Assembly (NCBI RefSeq): GCF_000316575.1 | Contig: NC_019682.1 | Span: 4,462,001 to 4,526,000, forward strand | Direction of reading: 5' to 3' | DNA from: Calothrix sp. PCC 7507 | GTDB taxonomy: Bacteria > Cyanobacteriota > Cyanobacteriia > Cyanobacteriales > Nostocaceae | Length of the DNA: 64,000 nt | Position numbers and translations under genes: made by a program | The notes under the pieces: generated by a model | Database searches by the model: none | Seen by the model: the letters and a program-made list of their open reading frames with translations, nothing else | What the model was told of the DNA's origin: nothing | Shown: positions 9,008 to 16,635 of the stretch, piece by piece | Position numbering within the stretch: position 1 is the first letter of the stretch | Layout: each line of letters opens with the position of its first letter

Positions 9008-9274
9008 ATGAGCCAGAATCTAGCACCAGCGAGAGTACAAACACCAGGAAAAATTTTAAGTCGCGAATTAGAAGCGCGTAGCTGGACACAGAAAGATTTA
9101 GCAGAAATCATGGGTCGTCCAGTTCAAATTATTAACGAAATTATCCGGGGAAGTAAGCAAATTACACCTGAAACAGCTATCGAACTCTCACTCGCTTTGG
9201 GGACTTCTCCTGAGTTCTGGACGAACCTGGAAGCAAAGTATCGACTACATCTAGATTTTCCTATTTCCCAATGA
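9008..9274 (+). CDS. HigA-type XRE/HTH antitoxin
   Basis: DNA-binding antitoxin of 88 residues. The start ATG 9008 follows AAGGGAGA by about 7 bases. Residues 12-72 form a HigA-type helix-turn-helix (PGKILSRELEARSWTQKDLAEIMGRPVQIINEIIRGSKQITPETAIELSLALGTS, described by its key elements WTQKDLAE and INEIIRG), followed by SPEFWTNLE, characteristic of the HigA (VapI) subgroup. The expected HigB toxin upstream is only a fragment, so the antitoxin appears orphaned; it may survive as a repressor or as protection against a HigB encoded elsewhere. Related HigA proteins autoregulate their own promoter. Confidence 0.85.
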   Translation: MSQNLAPARVQTPGKILSRELEARSWTQKDLAEIMGRPVQIINEIIRGSKQITPETAIELSLALGTSPEFWTNLEAKYRLHLDFPISQ

Positions 9275-9328
9275 GCGATCGCAATTTATTTTATCATTAG
9301 AACATGGGTATTATCTACAAATCAACTC

Positions 9329-10273
9329 ATGAACGAGGAATTAGAAAGAGCCGATAACGATTCACCGTGGAAGGAAATATTAGAAGCATATTTTCCCCAA
9401 GCAATGCAATTTTTCTTCCCGAAAACAGCAGCACTAATTGACTGGGAACGTCCCCACGAATTCCTCGATAAGGAATTTCAACAAATAGCCCGTGAAGCTG
9501 AACAGGGAAGAAGATATGCAGATAAATTAGTGAAAGTTTGGCAACTTGCAGGACAGGAAATTTGGCTATTAATTCATGTTGAAATCCAAGCAAAACCAGA
9601 AGATGCCTTTTCAGAAAGGATGTTTTCCTACAACCTGCGGATTTTTGACAAATTTTCTAAACCTGCCATCAGTTTAGCGATTTTGTGCGACACTGACACA
9701 ACATGGCGACCACACCAATATAGTTATGATTATCCCGACACCAGATTAAACTTTGAATTTGGAACCGTCAAATTGCTGGATTACCAAAATCGTTGGGCAG
9801 AATTAGAAGCCAGCGACAATCCTTTTGCTACGGTGGTAATGGCACATTTGAAAACACAGGAGACGACTAAAAAGCTAGGAGAACGAAAAACTTGGAAATT
9901 CAGTTTAATTCGTCGATTGTACGAACAAGGGTGGCAAGAAAGAGATATTCGCAACCTATATCGATTTATCGATTGGGTTATGATTTTACCAAAGGCATTG
10001 GAAGCAGAATTTTGGCAAGAGTTTAAGCAATTCGAGCAGGAGCAAAGTATGAGCTATGTAACAACTGGTGAGCGCATTGGCTACGAACGTGGACAACAAA
10101 ATCTCATTCTAAGACTACTACAAAAACGGGTGGGAGAGTTACCGCAATCGGTGCGCGATCGCATTCAGTCTCTTTCTCTCAATCAATTAGAAGCGTTAGG
10201 CGAGGCTTTGTTAGATTTTACAGGACTAGAGGATTTACTTGCCTGGTTATCAGCAAATTTTACTGAGCAGTGA
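9329..10273 (+). CDS. Rpn/PD-(D/E)XK transposase-like protein with DUF4351
   Basis: A 314-residue protein common in multiple copies in filamentous cyanobacteria. The N-terminal two thirds carry the PD-(D/E)XK-like Rpn (recombination-promoting nuclease/putative transposase) pattern: FFPKTAALIDW, DKEFQQI, ADKLVKV and then IWLLIHVEIQAK (about residues 74-86), where the E-x-Q core supplies the nuclease acid and Gln. The C-terminus (LLQKRVGELPQSVRDRIQSLS, about 268-310) is DUF4351. Biochemical relatives in E. coli (RpnA) are DNA endonucleases that promote RecA-independent recombination. No associated mobile element ends were found. Length and all recognisable motifs are intact, so it is likely functional. 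Confidence 0.8.
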   Translation: MNEELERADNDSPWKEILEAYFPQAMQFFFPKTAALIDWERPHEFLDKEFQQIAREAEQGRRYADKLVKVWQLAGQEIWLLIHVEIQAKPEDAFSERMFSYNLRIFDKFSKPAISLAILCDTDTTWRPHQYSYDYPDTRLNFEFGTVKLLDYQNRWAELEASDNPFATVVMAHLKTQETTKKLGERKTWKFSLIRRLYEQGWQERDIRNLYRFIDWVMILPKALEAEFWQEFKQFEQEQSMSYVTTGERIGYERGQQNLILRLLQKRVGELPQSVRDRIQSLSLNQLEALGEALLDFTGLEDLLAWLSANFTEQ

Positions 10274-10788
10274 TTACTGCTCATTGATATATCCCATGAT
10301 TTAGCAGTGCTAAGTTTCTTTCAAATCCAAGCATGACAGATTCAAATAATTCTTACTCAAATGCCAGCGCTAGCTAGAATTGTTTAAACAATTGCTGCTC
10401 GTGCTGTAGCATTTGTAAGAATTGTTTAAGTATTTGTAAGTCAGCTATAAGCAATTGCTGCACGCGCGGCAATCAGAGTAACACACGTTATATTATTTAT
10501 AAGTAATACTTAAGTTTTTGTATCTCATGTATAAGTCGTTGTCGCTTTTGCTCAAGCGTGAGTATCTCATGTTGCATGATCTATAAAAAATGCTTTAATC
10601 ATTGCAGCAATTATTGTAACCACGTTATATATCAATATTTTATAGGGAAGTGTCATTGCGATCGCACTCTGGATCGCTTTGATGTGAGAGCAATCAACTA
10701 AAATTGGATGGAGGATGCGATCGCCTAACTCGTTTTTATATTTGAGGCTAATTGCTAAAATACTTACAGAAGGTTCTAGTGGCGGTAT
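10274..10788. other. AT-rich low-complexity intergenic region
   Basis: A 515-base gap with no intact gene. It contains repeated short motifs (AATTGTTTAA, GCAATTGCTGC, GTTTTTGTATCTCATG, ATCTCATG) and many small palindromes. Reading on the plus strand gives a hydrophobic Ala/Val/Ile-rich stream interrupted by numerous TAA codons, compatible with a very decayed gene or with degenerate repeats. HIP1 sites appear only at the right end near xisH. Confidence 0.4.
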
Positions 10789-11208
10789 ATGTCAGCCAAA
10801 GATAAATTTCACGATGCCGTCAAAGTAGCACTGCAAAAAGATGGGTGGGTGATTACTGATGACCCATTACGCATTCGTATCAGCTCGACAACGAAACTTT
10901 ACATCGACTTGGGAGCAGAGAAAATTATTGCGGCTGAACGTGATGCACAAAAAATAGCTGTTGAAGTCAAAAGTTTTTTGGGTACTTCTGCAATGGCTGA
11001 ATTCCATACAGCAATTGGACAGTATATTAACTACCGCTATGCTTTAGCAGATTTTGGTTATGAACAAACTCTATATTTAGCAATAACCTCGGTTATTTAT
11101 AATGATTTTTTTGTACAGCCATTTGTGGACAAAGTAATTCAACGCAGTCAAGTGAATTTACTAATTTTTGATGCTGAAAAAGAAGAGGTTGTACGATGGC
11201 AAAGCTAG
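10789..11208 (+). CDS. xisH: XisH family protein (fdxN element excision controlling factor)
   Basis: A 139-residue member of the XisH family, a PD-(D/E)XK endonuclease-like fold. Recognisable parts are AKDKFHDAVKVALQKDGWVITDDPL at the N-terminus, LYIDLGAEKIIAAER (with the acidic metal-binding residues), KIAVEVKSF (the E-x-K active-site strand, near residues 62-70) and FHTAIGQYINYRYAL. In Anabaena PCC 7120, xisH and xisI are needed with the recombinase xisF for excision of the fdxN element; many cyanobacteria carry extra xisHI pairs with no linked recombinase, as here. It overlaps xisI by 13 bases, so the two are translated together. Confidence 0.9.
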   Translation: MSAKDKFHDAVKVALQKDGWVITDDPLRIRISSTTKLYIDLGAEKIIAAERDAQKIAVEVKSFLGTSAMAEFHTAIGQYINYRYALADFGYEQTLYLAITSVIYNDFFVQPFVDKVIQRSQVNLLIFDAEKEEVVRWQS

Positions 11209-11531
11209 AAAAATATAGAAAGTGTATTGAGCAATTACTCACACAATATGCGGCACATGATTCAGGTGAAGATGGTGTAGAAACACAAAAGCTTTTCGAT
11301 ACTGAGCATGACCACTATCAACTGTCTTACGTGGGTTGGCACAATCAACGCAGGATATACGGTCCAGTGATGCATTTAGATATTAAGGATGACAAAATTT
11401 GGATTCAGTGGAATGGTACGGAAGATGATATCGCTGCTGAGTTAATGGAGATGGGTGTATTAAAACAAGATATTGTGTTGGGATTTCACCCACCCGGAAT
11501 ACGTCAGTTTACAGATTTTGCCGTGGGGTAG
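11196..11531 (+). CDS. xisI: XisI family protein
   Basis: The 111-residue partner of XisH. The sequence shows the XisI pattern: EKYRKCIEQLLTQYA, DTEHDHYQLSYVGWHNQRRIYGPVMHLDI (split as DHYQL, GW, RRIYG, HLDI), KIWIQWNGTEDDIA and the C-terminal VLGFHPPGIRQFTDFAV. The gene starts within the last codons of xisH, the typical gene order. XisI and XisH are usually found only as a pair, consistent with a complex. Role in this window is unknown because no xisF-type recombinase or DNA element boundary is present nearby. Confidence 0.9.
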   Translation: MAKLEKYRKCIEQLLTQYAAHDSGEDGVETQKLFDTEHDHYQLSYVGWHNQRRIYGPVMHLDIKDDKIWIQWNGTEDDIAAELMEMGVLKQDIVLGFHPPGIRQFTDFAVG

Positions 11532-11727
11532 GCGGATATAATATCATTTCACCAATTGAAAGCCGGAGGGAAACTCTATCTCTAGGAGCGGGTGAAGGTT
11601 TGGAGCATTGGCCAAAGACTATGTATCAAGCCCTATTATAATCATTGTTACAAACCAACCTCAGTAGATGCGATGCGATCGCCCAGCGGTTAGACTAGAA
11701 CCACAAGGTAGCAACCAAAGGAAGATC

Positions 11728-12333
11728 ATGATGAGCGATCGCGACTATACATTAATTATTGACAAAAGTGGTAGTATGTCCACTCCTGACCAAGCAGGTG
11801 GTAGAAGTAGATGGGAGATAGCCCAAGAGTCTACTCTCGCTTTGGCTAGAAAGTGCGAACAGTTTGATCCTGATGGGATAACTGTTTACGTGTTTTCTGG
11901 GAAATTTAAACGTTACGAAAATGTCACTTCAGCCAAAGTTGCACAGATATTTCAAGAAAATGACCCTGCTGGCACAACTAACTTAGCAAGTGTCCTCCAA
12001 GATGCACTCAATAATTACTTTAAACGTAAAAATGCTGGTACAACTCAGCCCAATGGTGAGACAATTTTAGTGATTACTGATGGCGAACCAGATGATCGCA
12101 AAGCGGTATTTGAGGTAATTATCACTGCCACACGTCAGATGGATCGTGATGAAGAATTAGCAATTTCCATGATTCAAGTGGGTTCTGATGCTCAAGCCAC
12201 TAAGTTTCTCAAAGCTTTAGATGACCAATTGCAAAGTGTTGGCGCTAAATTTGATATCTGCGATACCATCACTTTAGATGACTTAGAAGACATGAGTCTT
12301 GCAGATGTCTTGATGGCAGCGATAACTGACTAA
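11728..12333 (+). CDS. VWA-domain protein 1 (TerY-like)
   Basis: About 202 residues and almost entirely one von Willebrand factor A domain. The metal-ion-dependent adhesion site is intact: DKSGSM near residue 11 (DxSxS), a conserved threonine in AGTTNL and ITDGEPDD (the second aspartate). There is no signal peptide or membrane segment, so it is cytosolic. Two ATGs at 11728 and 11731 follow AAAGGAAG; upstream codons before 11728 lack family similarity. It is followed 24 bases later by a close paralogue and then by an Slr1339-family gene, an apparent operon. Related cytosolic VWA proteins cluster with tellurite-resistance or stress genes, but partners here are unassigned. Confidence 0.82.
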   Translation: MMSDRDYTLIIDKSGSMSTPDQAGGRSRWEIAQESTLALARKCEQFDPDGITVYVFSGKFKRYENVTSAKVAQIFQENDPAGTTNLASVLQDALNNYFKRKNAGTTQPNGETILVITDGEPDDRKAVFEVIITATRQMDRDEELAISMIQVGSDAQATKFLKALDDQLQSVGAKFDICDTITLDDLEDMSLADVLMAAITD

Positions 12334-12357
12334 TAATTAATAACTGGAGTTTGAGAT

Positions 12358-12963
12358 ATGCTAGAAAATCGTGATTACACCTTAATTATTGACAAAAGTG
12401 GCAGCATGGCTACCCCAGATCAAAAAGGTGGGAGAAGTAGATGGTTAGCAGCACAAGAATCTACTTTAGCTCTAGCTAGTAAATGTGAGCAATTTGATCC
12501 AGATGGCATCACTATTTATGTATTTTCTGGCAAATTTAAGCGTTATGAAAATGTCACCTCTGCCAAAGTTGCACAAATTTTTCGAGAAAATGATCCATCA
12601 GGGACTACCGACTTAGCTGGAGTATTAAAACATGCTACTGATGATTACTTGCAACGGAAGTCTGCTGGTCAAACCAAGGCTAATGGTGAGACAATTTTAG
12701 TTGTTACTGATGGTGAACCAGACGATCGCAAAGCTGTGATGAAGGTAATTATAGAAGCTTCTCGCCGTCTGGATCGTGACGAAGAACTAGCTATTTCCTT
12801 CATTCAAGTTGGTACAGATGTCCAGGCTACGCGCTTTCTCAAAGTCTTAGATGATGAACTCCAAGGGGCTGGTGCTAAGTTCGATATCTGTGACACAATT
12901 ACAATGGAAGATATGGAAGATTTGAGTCTATCAGAAGTGCTACTCAATGCCATTAATGACTAG
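12358..12963 (+). CDS. VWA-domain protein 2, tandem paralogue
   Basis: A 201-residue paralogue of the preceding gene, colinear along its full length with most positions conserved, including DKSGSM, KFKRYENVTSAKVAQIF, GTTDLA and VTDGEPDDRK. MIDAS residues are intact. The start ATG 12358 follows TGGAG by nine bases. The two proteins differ mainly in the middle (residues about 90-105) and in scattered charged positions, so this is an old, maintained duplication rather than a recent one. Together with the downstream Slr1339-family gene (27 bases away) it makes a compact three-gene unit. A heteromeric complex of the two VWA proteins is inference. Confidence 0.82.
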   Translation: MLENRDYTLIIDKSGSMATPDQKGGRSRWLAAQESTLALASKCEQFDPDGITIYVFSGKFKRYENVTSAKVAQIFRENDPSGTTDLAGVLKHATDDYLQRKSAGQTKANGETILVVTDGEPDDRKAVMKVIIEASRRLDRDEELAISFIQVGTDVQATRFLKVLDDELQGAGAKFDICDTITMEDMEDLSLSEVLLNAIND

Positions 12964-12989
12964 CCATTTTCTTGAGAGGATTTGGAACA

Positions 12990-13385
12990 ATGGATGAGAT
13001 TGAAAAGCTGTTAGCTGAACTTCAAACTGAATATAAGGAAGCAAAACCTATTCAGCAGCAGCCGCAAACAAATACAGCCAAACCATTCATCCAATCACTA
13101 CCAAAATCTCCATCATTCATGGATGGACTTTTGGAGCAAGTCAAGGCTGATTTTATAGAGAAGGATCAGGCTGAGGAGTTGAGAAGACAGCAAGAAAAAG
13201 CACAGGAAAGAATTCGACAAGAACAACTGCAAGCCAAGCAACTAGAGACTTTGAAAAATCATGCAAGAGAGTGGCTAGATAAATTAGATCCATTCTCATC
13301 CGAAGGACTTTGGTTTGAAAGATTTGCGGAAGGATACCCTTCAAAATTAGAAGCTGCGATTGAATATTTACGAAACAATCAATAA
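12990..13385 (+). CDS. Salt stress protein, Slr1339 family
   Basis: A 131-residue cytosolic protein, starting at ATG 12990 after GAGAGGA. It begins MDEIEKLLAELQTEY, followed by a Pro/Gln-rich linker, a second helix (DGLLEQVKADF), a strongly charged coiled coil (EKDQAEELRRQQEKAQERIRQ area, residues about 50-90) and the conserved C-terminal WLDKLDPFSSEGLWFERFAEGYPSKLEAAI. That C-terminal segment is diagnostic for the Slr1339 family, named from a salt-induced Synechocystis protein. Biochemical function is unknown. Its position directly after two VWA genes suggests a shared process. The alternative upstream start at 12972 adds only six residues and lacks a better ribosome binding site. Confidence 0.78.
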   Translation: MDEIEKLLAELQTEYKEAKPIQQQPQTNTAKPFIQSLPKSPSFMDGLLEQVKADFIEKDQAEELRRQQEKAQERIRQEQLQAKQLETLKNHAREWLDKLDPFSSEGLWFERFAEGYPSKLEAAIEYLRNNQ

Positions 13386-13442
13386 GTTAATAGTAATTAA
13401 ACTATATTTAAGCGCTGCTTAAAAGTAATTATTAAGTTATGT

Positions 13443-13693
13443 GTAGGGTGGGCAATACCTAGGCTGTTAACTTTGATGGAATTTTCAAGTTTTTGGTTCA
13501 TGCTATTTTTGTGCGAGTGTAAAATCTCTTTCCTGTCATTGCGAGCGGAGCGAAGCAATCCCCGCGATTGCTTCGCTCCGCTCGCAATGACTACACAAAT
13601 TTTGCCTGAATTTTTATCACCTAAAAAAGCACAGAGTCAACAGCCTAGGCAATGCCCACAAAAACCCGGATCTGGTGGGCATTGCCCACCCTA
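13443..13693. repeat. MITE-like nested inverted repeat (GTAGGGTGGGCA family)
   Basis: The outer left arm GTAGGGTGGGCAATACC..GGCTGTTAAC (13443-13472) pairs with GAGTCAACAGCCTAGGCAATGCCCAC (about 13634-13659), and a terminal hairpin GGTGGGCATTGCCCACC closes the right end with CCTAC. An independent perfect palindrome is nested inside. The copy at 45533-45843 has the same plan. No transposase gene inside. Confidence 0.75.
13535..13591. repeat. Perfect 26-bp inverted repeat hairpin
   Basis: GTCATTGCGAGCGGAGCGAAGCAATC and its exact reverse complement are separated by CCCGC. Sequences of this kind are widespread dispersed bacterial repeats; here it is nested within the GTAGGGTGGGCA element, so it probably inserted into it. 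It could act as a bidirectional terminator. Confidence 0.9.
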
Positions 13694-13786
13694 CATATAT
13701 GTTTTGCGAAAATAAAATATGTATCTTATAATTACTGGGAATTGTTGTTAATATAATTTCCTGTTTAAGCATTACTTATGATTAAT

Positions 13787-14128
13787 TTAAGAATGGTCTA
13801 TTTGTGCTAAATTCTGCACAGCCCATTCATGCATGGCATAGAGAATTGGTTGTAAGCTTTCTCCCAAAGGCGTTAATGAATATTCGACTTTTGGGGGAAT
13901 TTGTGCATAAACCTCTCGATGAATAATGCCGTCTTCCTCCATTTCTCTAAGTTGCTGGGTGAGCATTTTTTGGGTAATTCCGGGTAAAGACCTCTGCAAT
14001 TCCCCAAAACGTTTTATGCCTGCCATTAATTCTCTGATAATTAAAACTTTCCAGCGTCCGCCAATTATCTTGAGCGTAGTTTCTACTGCACAAGTTAGCC
14101 TAGTGTGGTTTTCTGCTTCAGCTTTCAT
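13787..14128 (-). CDS. HxlR family transcriptional regulator
   Basis: A 113-residue winged-helix repressor/activator. The family start CAVETTLKIIGGRWKVLIIRELMAG is at residues 13-37, the recognition helix KRFGELQRSLPGITQKMLTQQLREME follows, and the wing is YSLTPLGESLQPIL. Cys13, shared by redox-sensing HxlR/YodB/QorR-type proteins, is present and may detect electrophiles or oxidants. It is divergent from an azoreductase gene with a shared 144-base control region containing a GTAAG-TAC-CTTAC palindrome, the arrangement in which HxlR regulators control quinone/azo reductases. Redox regulation of azoR is therefore a well-supported inference. Confidence 0.9.
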   Translation of the reverse strand: MKAEAENHTRLTCAVETTLKIIGGRWKVLIIRELMAGIKRFGELQRSLPGITQKMLTQQLREMEEDGIIHREVYAQIPPKVEYSLTPLGESLQPILYAMHEWAVQNLAQIDHS

Positions 14129-14140
14129 GGTTTCTTTTTA

Positions 14141-14153
14141 GTAAGTACCTTAC
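14141..14153. promoter_or_regulatory. Candidate HxlR operator GTAAG-TAC-CTTAC
   Basis: A 5-bp inverted repeat with 3-base spacer lies 13 bases from the HxlR start, followed by a related half-site series (AAGTGCC, TACTTTT). HxlR/MarR-like regulators bind comparable short inverted repeats in divergent promoters. Confidence 0.5.
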
Positions 14154-14272
14154 TTTTAAGTGCCTACTTTTCATATTTACTTTACATAGTTTAAAGTCTA
14201 TTGGGCAAGTATTTTGTCTTTTGACCTGTTGTTGAATGCCTACAGGCGTAATTATCTGGAAAAAATTTATTT

Positions 14273-14896
14273 ATGGCAAATATCCTCCACATTGATTCTA
14301 GTCCCAGAGGCGATCGCTCTATTTCACGTTCACTATCCTATGAGTTCGTCACATCCTGGAAAGATACCCATCCTGGTGATACAGTCACCTATAGGGATTT
14401 AGGGCACAATCCCGTTCCCCATGTCGATGAGTCTTGGATTGCTGCTGCTTTCACACCACCAGATGTACGCACACCTGAATTAACTGAAGCAATTAAGCTT
14501 TCTGATAGCTTGGTTGATGAATTGCTAGCAGCTGACCGCTATGTATTTGGCGTACCGATGTATAATCTTAACATACCTTCTACCTTTAAGGCTTACATTG
14601 ACCAAATTGTACGCGCTGGCCGTACTTTCACAGTTGGTGAGAACGGCTATCAAGGTTTAGTGGATAGTAGTAAGAAAGCACTGATTATCACATCTCGTGG
14701 TGGTACTTTTCCTGCAGGTACTCCCGCTGCTGCTTATGACTTGCAAGAACCTTACCTCCGCACTATTCTTGGTTTTATAGGCATCATTGACGTTACTTTT
14801 ATCCACGCCGATAGCCTGAATTTGGGTGACACAGCACGAGAAAAATCTTTAGCCGCAGCTAAAAGTGCGATCGCCCAAGCTGTAGCTAATTGGTAA
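14273..14896 (+). CDS. azoR: FMN-dependent NADH-azoreductase / quinone reductase
   Basis: A 207-residue flavodoxin-like reductase that uses NADH and FMN to reduce azo dyes and quinones by two electrons. It shows HIDSSPRGDRSISR (FMN phosphate binding, residues 6-19), the MYNLNIPSTFKAYIDQIVRAGRTF segment characteristic of AzoR (about 98-121, read as PMYN, PSTFKAYID, RAGRTF), and ITSRGGTFP near residue 139. Its own terminator follows at 15017. Divergence from an HxlR regulator suggests induction by quinones or other electrophiles. It may complement the larger reductive detoxification cluster at 42.5-51.8 kb. Confidence 0.93.
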   Translation: MANILHIDSSPRGDRSISRSLSYEFVTSWKDTHPGDTVTYRDLGHNPVPHVDESWIAAAFTPPDVRTPELTEAIKLSDSLVDELLAADRYVFGVPMYNLNIPSTFKAYIDQIVRAGRTFTVGENGYQGLVDSSKKALIITSRGGTFPAGTPAAAYDLQEPYLRTILGFIGIIDVTFIHADSLNLGDTAREKSLAAAKSAIAQAVANW

Positions 14897-15016
14897 TCAA
14901 ATAGTGAATGCTAAAATTTTTATGCAACAGTAATTTCTCGCCAATCTGGCTCCACTAAAAATAGAAAGCCCGATATTATTGGGAAGTTGGAACTACAAGA
15001 ACCCTTTACTTTAATT

Positions 15017-15043
15017 CCCTCCTAGATTTCTAGGAGGGTTTTT
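15017..15043 (+). terminator. Rho-independent terminator of azoR
   Basis: Perfect 10-bp stem CCCTCCTAGA / TCTAGGAGGG with a 2-base gap followed by TTTTT. On the opposite strand it also lies just beyond the end of the 2TM gene (stop at 15053), so it may serve both convergent genes. Confidence 0.9.
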
Positions 15044-15052
15044 CGATGGCTG

Positions 15053-15556
15053 CTACATTTGGAAAGCTCTGAACCACTTATTCACAACTGTATTGATAGT
15101 TTTTTTGATTTGATGCTTCCGATGCCAATTTTGGAAGGCTGTTTCATACTCTTCGCCTTTAGTTTGAAATGTATTCCAGGCATCAAGCCCCGAAGATAAT
15201 CCAGAGAATAGCAAAATGTAAAGCGACCATGCAAGACCGCCACCAGCCATCAGATCCACCAGCATTAAAAATGCGTTAATGATGACATATTTGCCAACCC
15301 GCTTCTTAAATCTTCCACGACGGTAAGCATTAAAAACTTGTCGCTGTTGGACTTCACTTTGTTGTACCAACCAATCACGTTCTGCTAGTTGTAAAGAATC
15401 TGGAGGTATTTCTAACTCAGCCGCAATTTCTAACAATTCTTTATAGGAAAACTCTCTGTCTGGATCTGCAGCTTGACGGGCGATCGCTAAGTGAAGAATT
15501 TGTTGCACTTCTTCTTGGCTATAAGAACGGATGCCTTGAGGTTCAAATGCCGTCAT
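15053..15556 (-). CDS. 2TM domain-containing protein
   Basis: A 167-residue protein with a soluble N-terminal helical part (YSQEEVQQILHLAIARQA...YKELLEIAAELEIPPDSLQLAE, about residues 12-60), resembling a segment common before 2TM domains in cyanobacteria, followed by the 2TM domain: KKRVGKYVIINAFLMLVDLM and AWSLYILLFSGLSSGLDAWNTF as two hydrophobic helices (about 92-140), then a basic C-terminal tail. The function of the family is unknown; in related proteins the 2TM unit is attached to histidine kinases or stands alone. Convergent with azoR, sharing the terminator hairpin. Start ATG at 15556; no strong ribosome binding site visible. Confidence 0.78.
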   Translation of the reverse strand: MTAFEPQGIRSYSQEEVQQILHLAIARQAADPDREFSYKELLEIAAELEIPPDSLQLAERDWLVQQSEVQQRQVFNAYRRGRFKKRVGKYVIINAFLMLVDLMAGGGLAWSLYILLFSGLSSGLDAWNTFQTKGEEYETAFQNWHRKHQIKKTINTVVNKWFRAFQM

Positions 15557-15667
15557 AATTGTTTTCTCGGATACTAATTTTAATACTGATTTGCCGCTTG
15601 GCAGCCGTTACCCAGCTACGTCACCATTATCTCTACACTAGCAAATCTAGTTGGAATTATGAATTAT

Positions 15668-16471
15668 TTATCTGGGTTGGGGTTGTCGAAAGGTATATAT
15701 CTCTTGAATAACTTCCACCCAACCATTAGACACAGATTCAAGAATGCGATCGCCTTTTTCTTTGGTGGCTGTAGTCGCATCCCCAATCACGCCACTTTTA
15801 CTAATATCCCGCGTCACCCAAGCCACAGGTAGCTTACCTTCTAAACTTAATAAACTCCCCTCTGGTTGTGCTGGTGGATACTCAGCAACAGCTTTCTCTA
15901 GCTTCACTTGGTCTGGCAAAAGTGCCAACATAATACTAGTTTCGGCATCTCCAGCGTGCATTCCTAACTGTGCTTCCTTTGGTGTCAGCAAATCTTTAGT
16001 AATATGGGGCACACGCCAAGTAAACAGCGGAAATACCAAAAAGTCATCATACTTGACATGTAAATCCCGCGCCGCCATCTGCATAACTTGCGGTTGTCCA
16101 CCGTGGGAATTCATCAACACCAACTTTCTAAACCCAGCCCGGTAAATACTTTCTCCCACTTCCATAATTGTCGCCGTGAGTGTTTCCGTACTCAAGGTTA
16201 TTGTCCCTGGAAAGTGCCAGTGTTCGTTAGATTTACCATAATAAAGGCTGGGTAAAGCATAAGCAGGAATACTAGCGTCAAGCTTTTCCATTGCTTTCCC
16301 CAAAACCCCCACACCAATCGCCGCATCCACAATTAACGGTAAATGGGGGCCATGCTGTTCAATCGCCCCTACTGGTTGAATAATTACCACATTTTCCTTA
16401 TCCGGCATTTCTTGGATGTCAGTCCAACTCAGGTAAGCGAAAAAGCGTTCTGGGGGAATAAAGCTGTGCAT
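15668..16471 (-). CDS. Creatininase family protein
   Basis: A 267-residue amidohydrolase-like protein of the creatininase/formamide hydrolase family. Metal-site signatures are in the expected order: QPVGAIEQHGPHLPLIVDA (Glu, His, Asp ligands; residues about 32-50), WHFPGTITLS, LMNSHGGQ (His ligand) and HAGDAETSIML (Glu ligand). Family members hydrolyse creatinine, 3-dehydro-4-formamide intermediates or riboflavin/F420-precursor amides; which substrate applies cannot be inferred. In cyanobacteria a close relative is often annotated only as creatininase family. It is followed by no obvious partner gene. Length is typical. Confidence 0.88.
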   Translation of the reverse strand: MHSFIPPERFFAYLSWTDIQEMPDKENVVIIQPVGAIEQHGPHLPLIVDAAIGVGVLGKAMEKLDASIPAYALPSLYYGKSNEHWHFPGTITLSTETLTATIMEVGESIYRAGFRKLVLMNSHGGQPQVMQMAARDLHVKYDDFLVFPLFTWRVPHITKDLLTPKEAQLGMHAGDAETSIMLALLPDQVKLEKAVAEYPPAQPEGSLLSLEGKLPVAWVTRDISKSGVIGDATTATKEKGDRILESVSNGWVEVIQEIYTFRQPQPR

Positions 16472-16635
16472 TTTAACAATATAACAATACTTAAATCATT
16501 TTTACTCAACAAGATACCTGACTTCTCCAATAAGTTGGATATCTATGGCTTTTGCATTTTCACTTTTCCCAATTTCCCAGCCGTGCTGCTTTGATTCAGT
16601 AAAATATTAATAATTATCCTAGTCATCATAGAGAA

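Noticed and set aside
13473-13715. 80-residue frame through the nested hairpin repeat
   Set aside because: It is a translation of the MITE-like repeat sequence.
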